From CAVPEW01 sp050247895 (GTDB lineage Bacteria; Actinomycetota; Acidimicrobiia; Acidimicrobiales; VFJN01): 23,236 bases of DNA. Positions 1 through 8,181 of the stretch are shown in pieces. Numbering within the stretch: the first letter of the stretch is position 1; each line of letters opens with the position of its first letter. Under the pieces are notes generated by a model. The model was given only the letters and a program-made list of their open reading frames with translations, ran no database searches and was not told the origin of the DNA. Location: contig JBFWTJ010000015.1 in the NCBI GenBank assembly GCA_050247895.1, positions 1 to 23,236 on the forward strand, in the 5' to 3' direction. A program made the translations under genes and the position numbers.

Positions 1-441
1 CCCGAGCTGCGGGCGCGCTTCACCCGGCGGATCCCCCTGGCCGTGCTGGGCAACCTGGCCCTGCCCGCCATCGACGCCGGCATCGTGGCCTGGACCTCGG
101 CCGACGCCTGGTTCGACCGGGTCATGGCCGTCCTGTCCGCCAACCGGGCCACCGTCGCCGCCGCCCTGGCCGGCGGCCGGCTCGCCCCGCTCACCGGCCA
201 CGCCCCCGAGGGGACCTACCTGGCCTGGCTGGACGGCGGCGGTCTCGACCCGGGCCGGGCCCCGGGGGCCCCGCTCGCCGACCTGCTCCGGGAGGGGGCC
301 GGCGTGGCGCTGAGCGACGGCGCCGCCTTCTCGCCCCGCACCGCGGACCACGTCCGGCTCAACTTCGCCACGTCCCCCGAGATCCTCGACCGGATCCTGG
401 ACCGGGTCGCGTCGGGCCTCGGGCGCCTCGGGCTCAGCTGA
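1..441 (+). CDS. MalY/PatB-type PLP aminotransferase-fold enzyme, C-terminal part (cut by window edge)
   Basis: The reading frame is open from base 1 to a TGA at 439-441, so only the last 146 residues are visible. The small-domain and C-terminal features fit fold-type I aminotransferases of the MalY/PatB group: a GTYLAWLD segment, a short LSDGAAFSP segment, and VRLNFATSPEIL near the end, which holds the Arg expected to bind the substrate carboxylate. Relatives include cystathionine beta-lyase-like C-S lyases, but the PLP lysine lies outside the window, so reaction and substrate cannot be fixed. The gene is convergent with the ABC ATPase gene on the other strand and their stop codons overlap by 8 nt. 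Its place beside a possible organosulfur locus fits a C-S lyase role, which is inference. A plain aminotransferase is the main alternative. Confidence 0.85.
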   Translation, partial: PELRARFTRRIPLAVLGNLALPAIDAGIVAWTSADAWFDRVMAVLSANRATVAAALAGGRLAPLTGHAPEGTYLAWLDGGGLDPGRAPGAPLADLLREGAGVALSDGAAFSPRTADHVRLNFATSPEILDRILDRVASGLGRLGLS

Positions 442-1417
442 CCCGCACCACGTCGGGGTCGACCCGGCGGGCGTCGGCGGCGGCGTGGACGCAGGCCACG
501 TGGTGCCCGGGCGCCACGTCGAGGACCGGGACCGGCCGGCGGCACGCCTCGACCCGCACCGGGCACCGCGCCCGCAGCGGGCAGCCCTCGCCCGCGCCCC
601 CGGCACCGGGGTCGCCCTCCAGCTCGATGGGAACCGGCCGGACCGACGGGTCGACCGACAGGCTCGACGACAGCAGGGCCTTGCTGTACGGGTGCCGGGG
701 GGCCCGCAGGACCTCCTCGGTCGGGCCCGACTCGACCACCGACCCCCGGTACATGACCAGGGTCCGGTCGGCGATGTACTCGACGGTGTCGAGGTCGTGG
801 GAGATGAACAGGTAGGCCACGCCCAGCTCCCGGCGCAGGTTCGACAGCAGGTCGAGGATCTGTGCCCGGACCGACAGGTCCAGCGACGAGGTCGGCTCGT
901 CGAGCACCACGAAGGACGGCCGGGTGACGATGGCCCGGGCGATGCCGACCCGCTGCTGCTGGCCGCCGCTCAGCTGGCGCGGGTAGCGGTCGGCGATCGA
1001 CCCGCCCAGCCCGACCTGAACCAGGGTCTCGGCCACCACCGCCCGGCGCTGGGCCGGGCCCAGGTCCGGCCGGTGCAGGACGAGGGGCTCGGCCACGATC
1101 CGCCCCACCCGCTGGCGGGGGTCGAGCGACTGGAGGGGCTCCTGGAACACGACCTGGAGCCGGGACCGGACCTGGCGCATCTCCTGGCGGCCGAGCGAGC
1201 CCAGGTCGACCCCCTCGAAGCGGACCCGGCCCGCGCTCGGTTCGAGCAGCCGCAGGGCCAGCCGCCCGACGGTGGACTTGCCCGAACCGCTCTCGCCGAT
1301 GAGCCCGACCGACTCCCCGGCCTCGATCGACAGGGAGAGGTCCCGCACGGCGACGACGTCGTCGCCCCGGCGCGACGGGAACGCCTTGGTGAGGTGGTCG
1401 AGCTCAAGCAGCGCCAT
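434..1417 (-). CDS. Dipeptide/oligopeptide ABC importer ATP-binding protein, DppF/OppF type
   Basis: This 327-residue cytoplasmic ATPase powers a peptide/nickel-family (family 5) importer. Visible motifs are Walker A GESGSGKS at about 41-48, Q-loop FQEP at 91-94, signature LSGGQQQR at 149-156, Walker B FVVLDEP at 169-175 and the H-loop His at 207. The tail after residue 230 is the oligopeptide-transporter C-terminal domain, with HPYSKALL and four cysteines near 279, 285, 292 and 309. In several Dpp ATPases such cysteines bind an Fe-S cluster; that is not shown here. The ATG at 1417 overlaps the end of the DppD-type gene by 14 nt. It is the last gene of a five-gene polycistron and ends against the convergent PLP enzyme gene. 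The transported substrate need not be a peptide. Confidence 0.95.
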   Translation of the reverse strand: MALLELDHLTKAFPSRRGDDVVAVRDLSLSIEAGESVGLIGESGSGKSTVGRLALRLLEPSAGRVRFEGVDLGSLGRQEMRQVRSRLQVVFQEPLQSLDPRQRVGRIVAEPLVLHRPDLGPAQRRAVVAETLVQVGLGGSIADRYPRQLSGGQQQRVGIARAIVTRPSFVVLDEPTSSLDLSVRAQILDLLSNLRRELGVAYLFISHDLDTVEYIADRTLVMYRGSVVESGPTEEVLRAPRHPYSKALLSSSLSVDPSVRPVPIELEGDPGAGGAGEGCPLRARCPVRVEACRRPVPVLDVAPGHHVACVHAAADARRVDPDVVRVS

Positions 1418-2396
1418 GTCGCACCACCACGGGTGAGAGGTGGCAGCGGAAGGACTGCCCGGACGTGTGGGCCCGTGCCGCGGGGTCCTGCGCCTCGCAG
1501 GCGGCGTGGGCGTGCGGGCAGCGGGGTGCGAAGGCGCAACCGGGTGGCGGCTCGACCAGGTCGGGGAGCTGCCCGCCGATGACCGCCAGCGCCGCGCCCC
1601 GCCGGGGCACCGAGTCGACCAGGGCCCGGGTGTAGGGGTGGGCCGGGTCGCCCAGCACGGCGGCCACCGGGCCGTCCTCCACGACGGTCCCCGCGTACAT
1701 GACCACGACCTCGTCGCAGTACTGGGCGACCACCCCCAGGTCGTGGGTCACCAGGAGCATGGCCCGGTCGTCGCGCCGGACCAGGCCCCGGATCAGGTCG
1801 AGGATCTGGCGCTGCACGGTCAGGTCGAGGCCGGTCGTGGGCTCGTCGGCCACGATCAGGGCCGGGTCCAGCAGCGTGGCCAGGGCGATCACCACCCGCT
1901 GGGCCATCCCGCCGCTGAGCTGGTGGGCGTAGCCGTCCAGGACCCGGTCGACGTCGTGGATCCGCACCGCCTCCAGTGCGACCCTGGCCCGCTCCGCCGC
2001 GGTCCGGCGGGCCGACCGCCGGCCCTCGTGGGCCCGGATCACCCCGGCGAACTGGTCCCGGATGCGCATGACCGGGTTGAGGGCGGCGAAGGGGTTCTGG
2101 GCCACGAAGCCGATGCGCTCGCCCCGCAGGCGGCGCATGCGCTCGGCCCCGACACCGAGCAGGTCCTCGCCGTCGAAGAGGACCTCCCCGCCCGTCACGC
2201 GGCCCGGCGGGCGCAGCAGGCCGAGGACCGAGCGCAGGGTGGCCGACTTGCCGCAGCCGGTCTCGCCCACGATCCCCACGACCCGGCCCCGCCGGACCGA
2301 GAACGACACGTCCCGCACGGCCACGGCGGTGCCCCGGTCGGTGGCGAAGCCGGCCCGCAGGCCGACCACGTCGAGCAGCGGCGCCGGGGCGGTCAC
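1404..2396 (-). CDS. Dipeptide/oligopeptide ABC importer ATP-binding protein, DppD/OppD type
   Basis: The frame stays open upstream to 2897, but homology begins at the GTG at 2396, giving 330 residues starting VTAPAPLLDV. That GTG overlaps the permease stop codon in a GTGA 4-nt overlap, which decides the start. Motifs are Walker A GETGCGKS at 44-51, Q-loop AQNPF near 99-103, signature LSGGMAQR at 160-167, Walker B IVADEP at 181-186 and H-loop His218. The C-terminal oligopeptide-transporter extension carries HPYTRALV and cysteines near 287, 293, 300 and 318. It should pair with the DppF-type ATPase as a heterodimer under the two permeases. The upstream part of the open frame is antisense-free shadow over the permease gene and is not counted. 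Confidence 0.94.
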   Translation of the reverse strand: MTAPAPLLDVVGLRAGFATDRGTAVAVRDVSFSVRRGRVVGIVGETGCGKSATLRSVLGLLRPPGRVTGGEVLFDGEDLLGVGAERMRRLRGERIGFVAQNPFAALNPVMRIRDQFAGVIRAHEGRRSARRTAAERARVALEAVRIHDVDRVLDGYAHQLSGGMAQRVVIALATLLDPALIVADEPTTGLDLTVQRQILDLIRGLVRRDDRAMLLVTHDLGVVAQYCDEVVVMYAGTVVEDGPVAAVLGDPAHPYTRALVDSVPRRGAALAVIGGQLPDLVEPPPGCAFAPRCPHAHAACEAQDPAARAHTSGQSFRCHLSPVVVRHGAA

Positions 2397-3199
2397 GCCC
2401 GCACCCCCCGCTCGGGCGACAGCGCGGCCGACAGGGCGTTGCAGCAGAGCACCACGGTGAAGATGGCCAGGCCGGGGAACACCGCGACCCACCACTGGCC
2501 GGTCGACATGTTCTCGGCGCCGGCCCGGATCATCGCCCCCCAGCTCGGGTCGGACGAGGCCAGCCCGATGCCGAGGAAGGACAGGGCGGCGATGACCATG
2601 ATCGCGTTGCCGACCGCCAGCGAGGCCTGGGACAGCACGGTGCCGGTCATGTTGGGGAGCATGTGGCCGAACATGACCCGGCCCCGCCCGGCCCCGATGG
2701 CGTGGGCCGCCTCGATGTAGCGGGCCTCCCGCAGGACCAGCCCCTCGGCCCGGACCAGGCGGATGAACCGGGGCACGTTGAGGATGACCACCGCGACCAC
2801 GACGTTGCGCAGGTCGTTGCCGAGCAGGCCGACCGTGGCGATGGCCAGGATCAGCAGCGGGAAGGCCTGGAACACGTCGAGGACCCGGATCATCCACTCG
2901 CCGGCCCGGCCCGGCTGCGCGGCCAGCAGGCCGACCGGGACCCCGACGGCCAGCGAGACGAGCATCCCGGCCAGGGCCAGGGGCACGTCGGTGGCCGCCG
3001 AGCGCACCAGCCGGCTGAACACGTCGATGCCGAACATGTCGGTCCCGAGCCAGTGCTCGCCCGAGGGGGCCTGGAGCACGGCCCGGGCGTCGGGCCGGGT
3101 CGGCGAGTGCGGCAGCGGGGCCAGGAAGGCGGCGGCGACCAGCAGGGCCAGGAGGAGCCCGGGCAGCCAGGGCCGGATTCGGGCCATCACGTCAGTCAC
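2393..3199 (-). CDS. Dipeptide-type ABC importer permease, DppC type
   Basis: A 268-residue inner-membrane permease of the family-5 importer. An N-terminal hydrophobic segment (about 10-28) is followed by a periplasm-facing stretch with HWLGTDMFGIDVFSR, the usual DppC landmark, and then five further hydrophobic segments, six in all. The EAA-type cytoplasmic coupling loop reads EAAHAIGAGRGRVMF and ends HMLPN, as expected for contact with the ATPases. The ATG at 3199 overlaps the end of the DppB-type gene by 8 nt, and the stop overlaps the DppD-type GTG by 4 nt. These overlaps indicate translational coupling inside one transcript. Confidence 0.94.
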   Translation of the reverse strand: MTDVMARIRPWLPGLLLALLVAAAFLAPLPHSPTRPDARAVLQAPSGEHWLGTDMFGIDVFSRLVRSAATDVPLALAGMLVSLAVGVPVGLLAAQPGRAGEWMIRVLDVFQAFPLLILAIATVGLLGNDLRNVVVAVVILNVPRFIRLVRAEGLVLREARYIEAAHAIGAGRGRVMFGHMLPNMTGTVLSQASLAVGNAIMVIAALSFLGIGLASSDPSWGAMIRAGAENMSTGQWWVAVFPGLAIFTVVLCCNALSAALSPERGVRA

Positions 3200-4211
3200 G
3201 GCGGATCCTCGGGTCGAGGGCGTACAGGAGGACGTCGAGGAGCAGGTAGACGACGAGCGTGCCGGCCCCGACCACCACGACGAAGCCCTGGATGGCGGGC
3301 AGGTCGAGCTGGAGGGTGGCGTCGATGGCCCACTGGCCGAACCCGTTCCACGAGAAGACGGTCTCGACGATCGCCGCCCCGCCGACCAGGGCGGCGAGGA
3401 GGATCCCGCCGTAGGTGACGATGGGCAGGAGGGCCTGGCGGAACGCGTACCAGACCACGGTCCGCTCCCGCAGGCCCGACGCCCGGGCGAACTCGACCGA
3501 CTCCGAGCCCAGCGCGGGCACCAGCCCGCCCACGGTGACCCGGGCGAAGTAGGAGGCGTAGTAGAAGCCGAGCGTCGCCACCGGCAGCACCATGTGGCGC
3601 ACGGCCGAGCCGAACGTGTCCCAGCGCCCGGCCAGGACGGCGTCGACCAGCGTGCTTCCCGTCACGTGCGGCGGGGCCGACTCGCCGAACGAGAGCTGCC
3701 CGACCGGTGCCGGCGCCCAACCGAGCACGAAGAACAGGACGTAGACGAGCACCAGGCCGATCAGGAAGTCGGGCATGGCCTGCGACACCGAGATGACGAC
3801 CTGGGCCGCCCGACCCCCGGCCCGGCCAGCCCAGTAGGACGCCACGACGCCGAGCCCGACCCCCAGGCCCAGGGCGACCACCAGCGACACGGCGACCAGC
3901 TCGAGGGTCTTGGGCAGCAGGCGGCCGATCTCGGCGCCGACGTCCCGGTCGGTGAAGTAGGACCGGCCCAGGTCGCCCCGCGACAGGTCGCCGAGGAAGT
4001 CCGCGTAGCGGCTCCACAGGCTGCGGTCCAGGCCCAGGTCCCGTTCGACCTGGGCGATCTGCTCGTCGGTGGCGACGGGACCCGCGACCAGGCCGGCGGG
4101 GTTGCCGGGGATGACGTTGACCAGGGCGAAGGCCAGGGTGACGACCACCACCAGCGCGACGGGCAGGAACAGCAGCCGGCGCAGCGCGTAGCGGGCCAGG
4201 GAGCCGTTCAC
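3192..4211 (-). CDS. Dipeptide-type ABC importer permease, DppB type
   Basis: A 339-residue inner-membrane permease. The frame is open far upstream (to 5921), but that part shadows the molybdoenzyme gene. The real start is the GTG at 4211 (VNGSLARYALRRLLF), which overlaps the preceding TGA by 4 nt. The N-terminus shows the DppB pattern: YALRRLLFLPVAL, a long first membrane helix, then VNVIPGNPA and a DLGLD segment. The EAA-like loop FARASGLRERTVVWYAFRQA ends in LLPIV, typical of DppB. Last residues LDPRIRRD also fit the family. It forms the channel with the DppC-type permease. The adjacent molybdoenzyme gene in the same operon suggests that the imported compound is a substrate of that enzyme. 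Confidence 0.94.
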   Translation of the reverse strand: MNGSLARYALRRLLFLPVALVVVVTLAFALVNVIPGNPAGLVAGPVATDEQIAQVERDLGLDRSLWSRYADFLGDLSRGDLGRSYFTDRDVGAEIGRLLPKTLELVAVSLVVALGLGVGLGVVASYWAGRAGGRAAQVVISVSQAMPDFLIGLVLVYVLFFVLGWAPAPVGQLSFGESAPPHVTGSTLVDAVLAGRWDTFGSAVRHMVLPVATLGFYYASYFARVTVGGLVPALGSESVEFARASGLRERTVVWYAFRQALLPIVTYGGILLAALVGGAAIVETVFSWNGFGQWAIDATLQLDLPAIQGFVVVVGAGTLVVYLLLDVLLYALDPRIRRD

Positions 4212-6568
4212 ACCGGGACCTCGTCCAGGACGCGGGGCGGCGCGAAGGCGCCCACCGCGGCCGACCCGTCGAGCTCGTCGGCCGCGACCGGTTCGACGGT
4301 GACGAGGCAGGTGTTGGGCGACGGGCCCTGGGCCAGGCGGGACGTCCCCCGGTCGGGGGTCAGCACGTTGGGGTTCCCGTGGCGCTCCAGCGAGCCCGGC
4401 CGGGTCGGGTCGCTCGGGTCGTACCAGGCACCGGTGGCCAGGGCGACGACGCCGGGCCGCACCGCGTCGCTGACCACCGCGCCGGCCAGGCAGGCACCCC
4501 GCGGGCTGGTCAGGCGGACCACCTGCCCGGTGCAGATCCCCCGGGCCGCGGCGTCGACCGGCGAGACGAGGACCGCCTCGCGCCCGGCGACCTTGCCGGC
4601 CCGGCTGTACCCGCCGTTGTCGAGCTGGCTGTGCAGCTTCCGGCCCGGCTGGGGCGACAGGAGGTGGAGGAGGTGCCCGGCGGTGGCACCGGGGGCGCCG
4701 AGCCACTCGTCGGGCTCCATCCAGGTCGGGTGCCCGGGGCAGTCGTCGTAGCCGAAGCCCCGGACGACCTCCGAGACGATCTCGATCCGGCCGCTGGGGG
4801 TGGCCAGGGGGAACGCCTCGGGGTCGCGGCGCAGGTCGGCGAAGGCCGGCGCGCGTGCACCGGGCGGGGCCGGCAGCTCGACGCGGCCGTCGGCCCAGAA
4901 GCGGTCGAAGGGCGGCATCTCGTAGCCGGCCACCTCGGCGTTGCGGCAGGTCTGCCGGTAGAGGTGCTCGATCCAGCCGCGCGCCGTGCGGCCCTCGGTG
5001 AAGGCGTGGCCGAAGCCGAGGCGCCCGGCCAGGCCGGCGAACACCTCGTGGTCGGTGCGCACGCCGGGCGGCGGCTCGACGGCGCGGTGCATGGCCAGCA
5101 GGGTCCACTCGCCGCGCCCGATGGCCAGGTCCTCGCGCTCGAGCGGGGTGGCCGCCGGGAACACGACGTCGGCCCGCCGGGCCAGGGCGTTCCACCACGG
5201 CTCGTGGACCACCACGGTCTCGGGCCGCTGCCACGCCTCGTCGAGCCGGTTGAGGTCCTGGTGGTGGTGGAACGGGTTCCCGCCGCACCAGTAGACGAGC
5301 CGCACGTCGGGCAGGCGCAGCCGGCGCCCGTCGTAGTCGAGCTCGCCGCCCGGATCGAGGAGCAGGTCGGCGATCCGGGCCACGGGCACCGCGCCGGCCA
5401 CCGGGTTGGCGAACTGCTCCAGGGCCGCGACCGGGAACGGGCGCTGGGCCAGGCCCGAGGCGTGGACGCTGCCGTAGCCGAGGGCCACCCCACCGCCGGG
5501 GCGGCCCATGCTGCCGGTCATGGCCGCGAGCACGAAGGCCATCCAGGTCGGCTGCTCGCCGTAGCGGGCCCGCTGGACGGCCCAGCTCATGGCCACCACC
5601 GTGCGGGACGAGGCCATGTCCCGGGCCAGCCGGCGCAGCGCGTCGGCGGGCACGTCGGCGAGGGCCGCGGCCCACTCGGCGGTCTTGGGCCGGCCGTCGA
5701 CCTCGCCCCGCAGGTAGCGCTCGAGCTCGGGCCACCCCGAGCAGCACCGGGCCAGGAAGTCCCGGTCGTGGAGGCCCTCCTCGACCATGGTGTGGGCCAG
5801 GCCGAGCATGACGGCCACGTCGGTCCCGGGCCGCACCGGCAGCCAGTCCGCGCCCAGGTCCTCGCCGACGTCGCCCCGCAGCGGTGCGACGTTGACGAAG
5901 CGCACACCGGCCTGCCGGCACCGGCGCTGGCCCTCGGCCGAGCGGTGGCGGGCGATGCCGCCCGTGTTGACCTGGCTGTTGGCCCGGGGGATCCCCCCGA
6001 AGGCCACGACGAGCTGCCCGTGCTCGGCGATCTCATCCCAGGTCGGCATGTCGTCCATGTACGAGCCCGAGCTCTGGCCGATCACGTGGGGCACGGTGAC
6101 CTCGATGGCCGCGGTGCTGTAGGTGTTGACCGACGCCGTGTAGCCCCCGGCCAGGTTGAGGAACCGGTGGACCTGGCTCTGGGGGTGGTGGAAGCGCCCG
6201 GCCGACCCCCAGCCGTAGGAACCGCCGTAGATCGCCTCGTTGCCGTGCCGGTCGCGGACCCGGTCGATCTCGGCCGCCACGAGGTCGAGGGCCTCGTCCC
6301 AGCCCAGGCGCACGAAGGGATCGGCGCCCCGCCGGCCCCGGTCCCGGCCGCCCCGCACCCGCTCCAGCCAACCGGCGCGAGCCATCGGGGCGGTGATCCG
6401 CACGTCGTCGCGCAGGGCGTCGACGATCCCGGCCCCGATGGGCGACGGGTCGGGGTCGTCGGCAAAGGGCCGGAGCCCGACCAGCCGGCCGTCGCGGACC
6501 TCGGCCTCGTACGCGCCCCAGTGCGCGGCGGTCGGGGTCCGCCGGGTGACCGGCTCGTCGCGGGGCAT
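4208..6568 (-). CDS. Molybdopterin-dependent reductase, BisC/TorA/DMSO-reductase family (putative sulfoxide or N-oxide reductase)
   Basis: From the ATG at 6568 the protein has 786 residues, close to biotin sulfoxide reductase. The N-terminus shows the family's HWGAYEAEV and DPDPSPI segments, then GGSYGWGSAGRFHHPQSQ. Tyr118, Trp120 and Ser151 have the same spacing as Tyr114, Trp116 and the Mo-ligand Ser147 of Rhodobacter DMSO reductase. The C-terminal molydopterin-dinucleotide-binding domain is visible (LHSQLDNGGY, GAWYDP). No Cys motif for an N-terminal [4Fe-4S] cluster and no twin-arginine signal are seen, so a cytoplasmic enzyme like BisC is likely. Upstream in-frame residues back to 6895 lack homology and run into the divergent promoter region. 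It is first in the operon with the dpp-type genes. Substrates could be a thioether S-oxide, methionine or biotin sulfoxide, or an N-oxide. Confidence 0.92.
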   Translation of the reverse strand: MPRDEPVTRRTPTAAHWGAYEAEVRDGRLVGLRPFADDPDPSPIGAGIVDALRDDVRITAPMARAGWLERVRGGRDRGRRGADPFVRLGWDEALDLVAAEIDRVRDRHGNEAIYGGSYGWGSAGRFHHPQSQVHRFLNLAGGYTASVNTYSTAAIEVTVPHVIGQSSGSYMDDMPTWDEIAEHGQLVVAFGGIPRANSQVNTGGIARHRSAEGQRRCRQAGVRFVNVAPLRGDVGEDLGADWLPVRPGTDVAVMLGLAHTMVEEGLHDRDFLARCCSGWPELERYLRGEVDGRPKTAEWAAALADVPADALRRLARDMASSRTVVAMSWAVQRARYGEQPTWMAFVLAAMTGSMGRPGGGVALGYGSVHASGLAQRPFPVAALEQFANPVAGAVPVARIADLLLDPGGELDYDGRRLRLPDVRLVYWCGGNPFHHHQDLNRLDEAWQRPETVVVHEPWWNALARRADVVFPAATPLEREDLAIGRGEWTLLAMHRAVEPPPGVRTDHEVFAGLAGRLGFGHAFTEGRTARGWIEHLYRQTCRNAEVAGYEMPPFDRFWADGRVELPAPPGARAPAFADLRRDPEAFPLATPSGRIEIVSEVVRGFGYDDCPGHPTWMEPDEWLGAPGATAGHLLHLLSPQPGRKLHSQLDNGGYSRAGKVAGREAVLVSPVDAAARGICTGQVVRLTSPRGACLAGAVVSDAVRPGVVALATGAWYDPSDPTRPGSLERHGNPNVLTPDRGTSRLAQGPSPNTCLVTVEPVAADELDGSAAVGAFAPPRVLDEVPV

Positions 6569-6857
6569 GTCCCGATGGTGGCCAGGGCTTGTTTCGAGGA
6601 GCCGAACCCGCAGTTGCCATCTCATTTCGCGGGTGGCGGGCGGCGCGGGTGCCCGTCGGCGGGCCCGCCGGGACCCTCGCCGACCCGCCCGGCGACCGGA
6701 CTTCACCCCGGCCCCGGGGGCACCTCTCCCTGGTCGGACGGCTCCCGGCCGGCCCGGTGCGACGCGAAATGGATTCGCGCCGGCGAGGTCACGGTCGGGA
6801 AACACGCCGTTCCTAGCGTCGACGGCGGACCGACCCCGACGAGGAGATCGACGACCG
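6569..6857. promoter_or_regulatory. Divergent promoter region between molybdoenzyme operon and flavin monooxygenase gene
   Basis: This 289-bp stretch separates two divergent transcription units and holds no supported gene. It must carry both promoters. A 9-mer, CGCGAAATG, occurs twice in opposite orientation: as CATTTCGCG at 6623-6631 near the molybdoenzyme start, and at 6763-6771. The second copy is also the left part of a perfect inverted repeat, CGCGAA-ATGGA-TTCGCG, at 6763-6779. A weak TAnnnT hexamer (TAGCGT, 6814-6819) could be a -10 element for the plus-strand gene, with no convincing -35. GAGGAG at 6841-6846 is a likely ribosome-binding site for the monooxygenase gene, 11 nt before its ATG. 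Confidence 0.6.
6763..6779. repeat. Perfect inverted repeat CGCGAA-N5-TTCGCG, candidate operator
   Basis: Six-base arms with a five-base spacer (ATGGA) lie about 80 nt before the monooxygenase ATG. Its left nine bases recur in inverted orientation at 6623-6631, about 55 nt before the divergent molybdoenzyme ATG. A dimeric regulator binding both places could control both operons. The GntR/UTRA regulator encoded at 10014 is the natural candidate, but nothing in the sequence proves the pairing. Confidence 0.5.
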
Positions 6858-8162
6858 ATGGCACCCCGGCCCTTCCACCTGGCGTGGTTCTGCACGTTCA
6901 GGCCACCCGTCTGGACCTCTCCCTACGGCGAGGTGGACGGGCGGACCTGGCCGACCGGCGACTTCCACGTCGACATGGCCCGTTCCCTGGAGAGGGCGTG
7001 CTTCGACTACATCATGATGGAGGACTCCACCCTCGTCTCCGACACGTTCGGCGGAACGATGGAGAACGACCTCCAGTACTCGATCCACGCGCCCAAGCAC
7101 GACCCGCTGGTGCTGGCGCCGCTGATGGCCCAGGCCACCAGCCGGCTCGGCGTGGTCGTCACGATGTCGACGAGCTTCTACCACCCGTACCTGGTGGCCC
7201 GGTCGATGAGCACCCTCGACCACCTGACCCGGGGCCGGATCGGCTGGAACATCGTCACCTCCAGCGAGGACGTGGCGGCGCAGAACTACGGCATGGACCG
7301 CCTGCCCGAGCACGACGAGCGCTACGACCGGGCCGACGAGTTCGTCGAGATCGTCACCGAGCTGTGGGACTCGTGGGACGACGACGCCCTGGTGATGGAC
7401 CGGGCCGAGAGGCGCTACGTGGACCACAACAAGGTCCGCACGATCGACTACGTCGGCAAGTACCTGAAGTGCCGGGGACCGCTGAACACGCTGCGCGGCC
7501 CCCAGGGCCGGCCGGTGATCTGCCAGGCCGGGGGATCGCCCCGGGGTCGGGCCTTCGCCGCCCAGCACGCCGACATCATCCTGGCCGCACCGCTCGGCGT
7601 GGAGGCGATGAAGGCGTACCGCGACGAGATCCAGGGCCTGGCCGAGGACCACGGGCGGCCGCCGGGCTCGTGCAAGGTCATGTTCCTGGTCTCGCCGATC
7701 CTGGGCGCGACCGAGGAGGAGGCGGCCGAGAAGCGGGCCGAGATCTACTCGGGCAGCGACGAGCGCGTCGCCGACCGGCTCGCCCACCTGGCCGTGATCT
7801 GCTCGATCGACTGGACCAAGTACGACTGGGACGAGCCGATCCCCGACGACCTCACGACCAACGGCCACCAGTCGGTCCTGGACAACTTCCGCCGCCACGC
7901 CAACGGGCGCACGATCCGCGAGGCCGCGGCCGACAGCCGGGTCCAGGCCGTGGAGCTGGTCGGCACCAGCGAGTCGGTGGCCGACCAGATGGCCGCGGTG
8001 ATGGACGAGGTCGGCGGCGACGGCTTCCTGTTCACCGGCGAGCTGTCCCGTGAGTACATCCGCCAGGTGACCGACGGGCTGGTGCCCGCGCTGCAGCGAC
8101 GGGGCGTGGTCCGCACGTCGTACGCGGCCGAGAAGTTCCGGGACAACGTCCTGTCGTTCTGA
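6858..8162 (+). CDS. FMN-dependent luciferase-like monooxygenase, NtaA/SnaA/DszA/DmoA family
   Basis: A 434-residue cytoplasmic flavoprotein from the ATG at 6858 (MAPRPFHLAWF). The family pattern is clear: an N-terminal substrate-side strand, an SRLGVVVTMSTSFYHPY segment, LDHLTRGRIGWNIVTS followed by AAQNYG, then GRPVICQAGGSPRGRAFAAQHAD, the phosphate/FMN-binding region. Members oxidise small organics with reduced FMN and O2. Many cut C-S bonds (DszA, DmoA, CmoJ/YtnJ), while NtaA acts on nitrilotriacetate. A separate flavin reductase is normally needed and none is visible in the window. It heads the plus-strand unit with the solute-binding protein. The neighbouring sulfoxide-reductase-like gene favours an organosulfur substrate, which is inference. 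Confidence 0.93.
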   Translation: MAPRPFHLAWFCTFRPPVWTSPYGEVDGRTWPTGDFHVDMARSLERACFDYIMMEDSTLVSDTFGGTMENDLQYSIHAPKHDPLVLAPLMAQATSRLGVVVTMSTSFYHPYLVARSMSTLDHLTRGRIGWNIVTSSEDVAAQNYGMDRLPEHDERYDRADEFVEIVTELWDSWDDDALVMDRAERRYVDHNKVRTIDYVGKYLKCRGPLNTLRGPQGRPVICQAGGSPRGRAFAAQHADIILAAPLGVEAMKAYRDEIQGLAEDHGRPPGSCKVMFLVSPILGATEEEAAEKRAEIYSGSDERVADRLAHLAVICSIDWTKYDWDEPIPDDLTTNGHQSVLDNFRRHANGRTIREAAADSRVQAVELVGTSESVADQMAAVMDEVGGDGFLFTGELSREYIRQVTDGLVPALQRRGVVRTSYAAEKFRDNVLSF

Positions 8163-8181
8163 CCGGCGTCCCCGCTCGCCT

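Noticed and set aside
2763..4751. A 662-residue open frame on the plus strand across the dppB/dppC-type genes
   Set aside because: It is antisense to strongly supported permease genes, is rich in Arg/Gly/Pro/Ala and shows no family pattern. Such frames are expected in GC-rich DNA.
4212..5921. N-terminal extension of the DppB-type frame
   Set aside because: It is out of frame with the molybdoenzyme gene on the same strand and has no homology. The GTG overlap at 4211 explains the start.
6569..6895. N-terminal extension of the molybdoenzyme frame to 6895
   Set aside because: It is an Arg/Gly/Pro-rich stretch over the divergent promoter and the monooxygenase start, with no Tat signal or family resemblance.
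4379..8053. A 1224-residue open frame on the plus strand across the molybdoenzyme and into the monooxygenase gene
   Set aside because: It has no domain pattern and runs antisense to one real gene and out of frame with the other.
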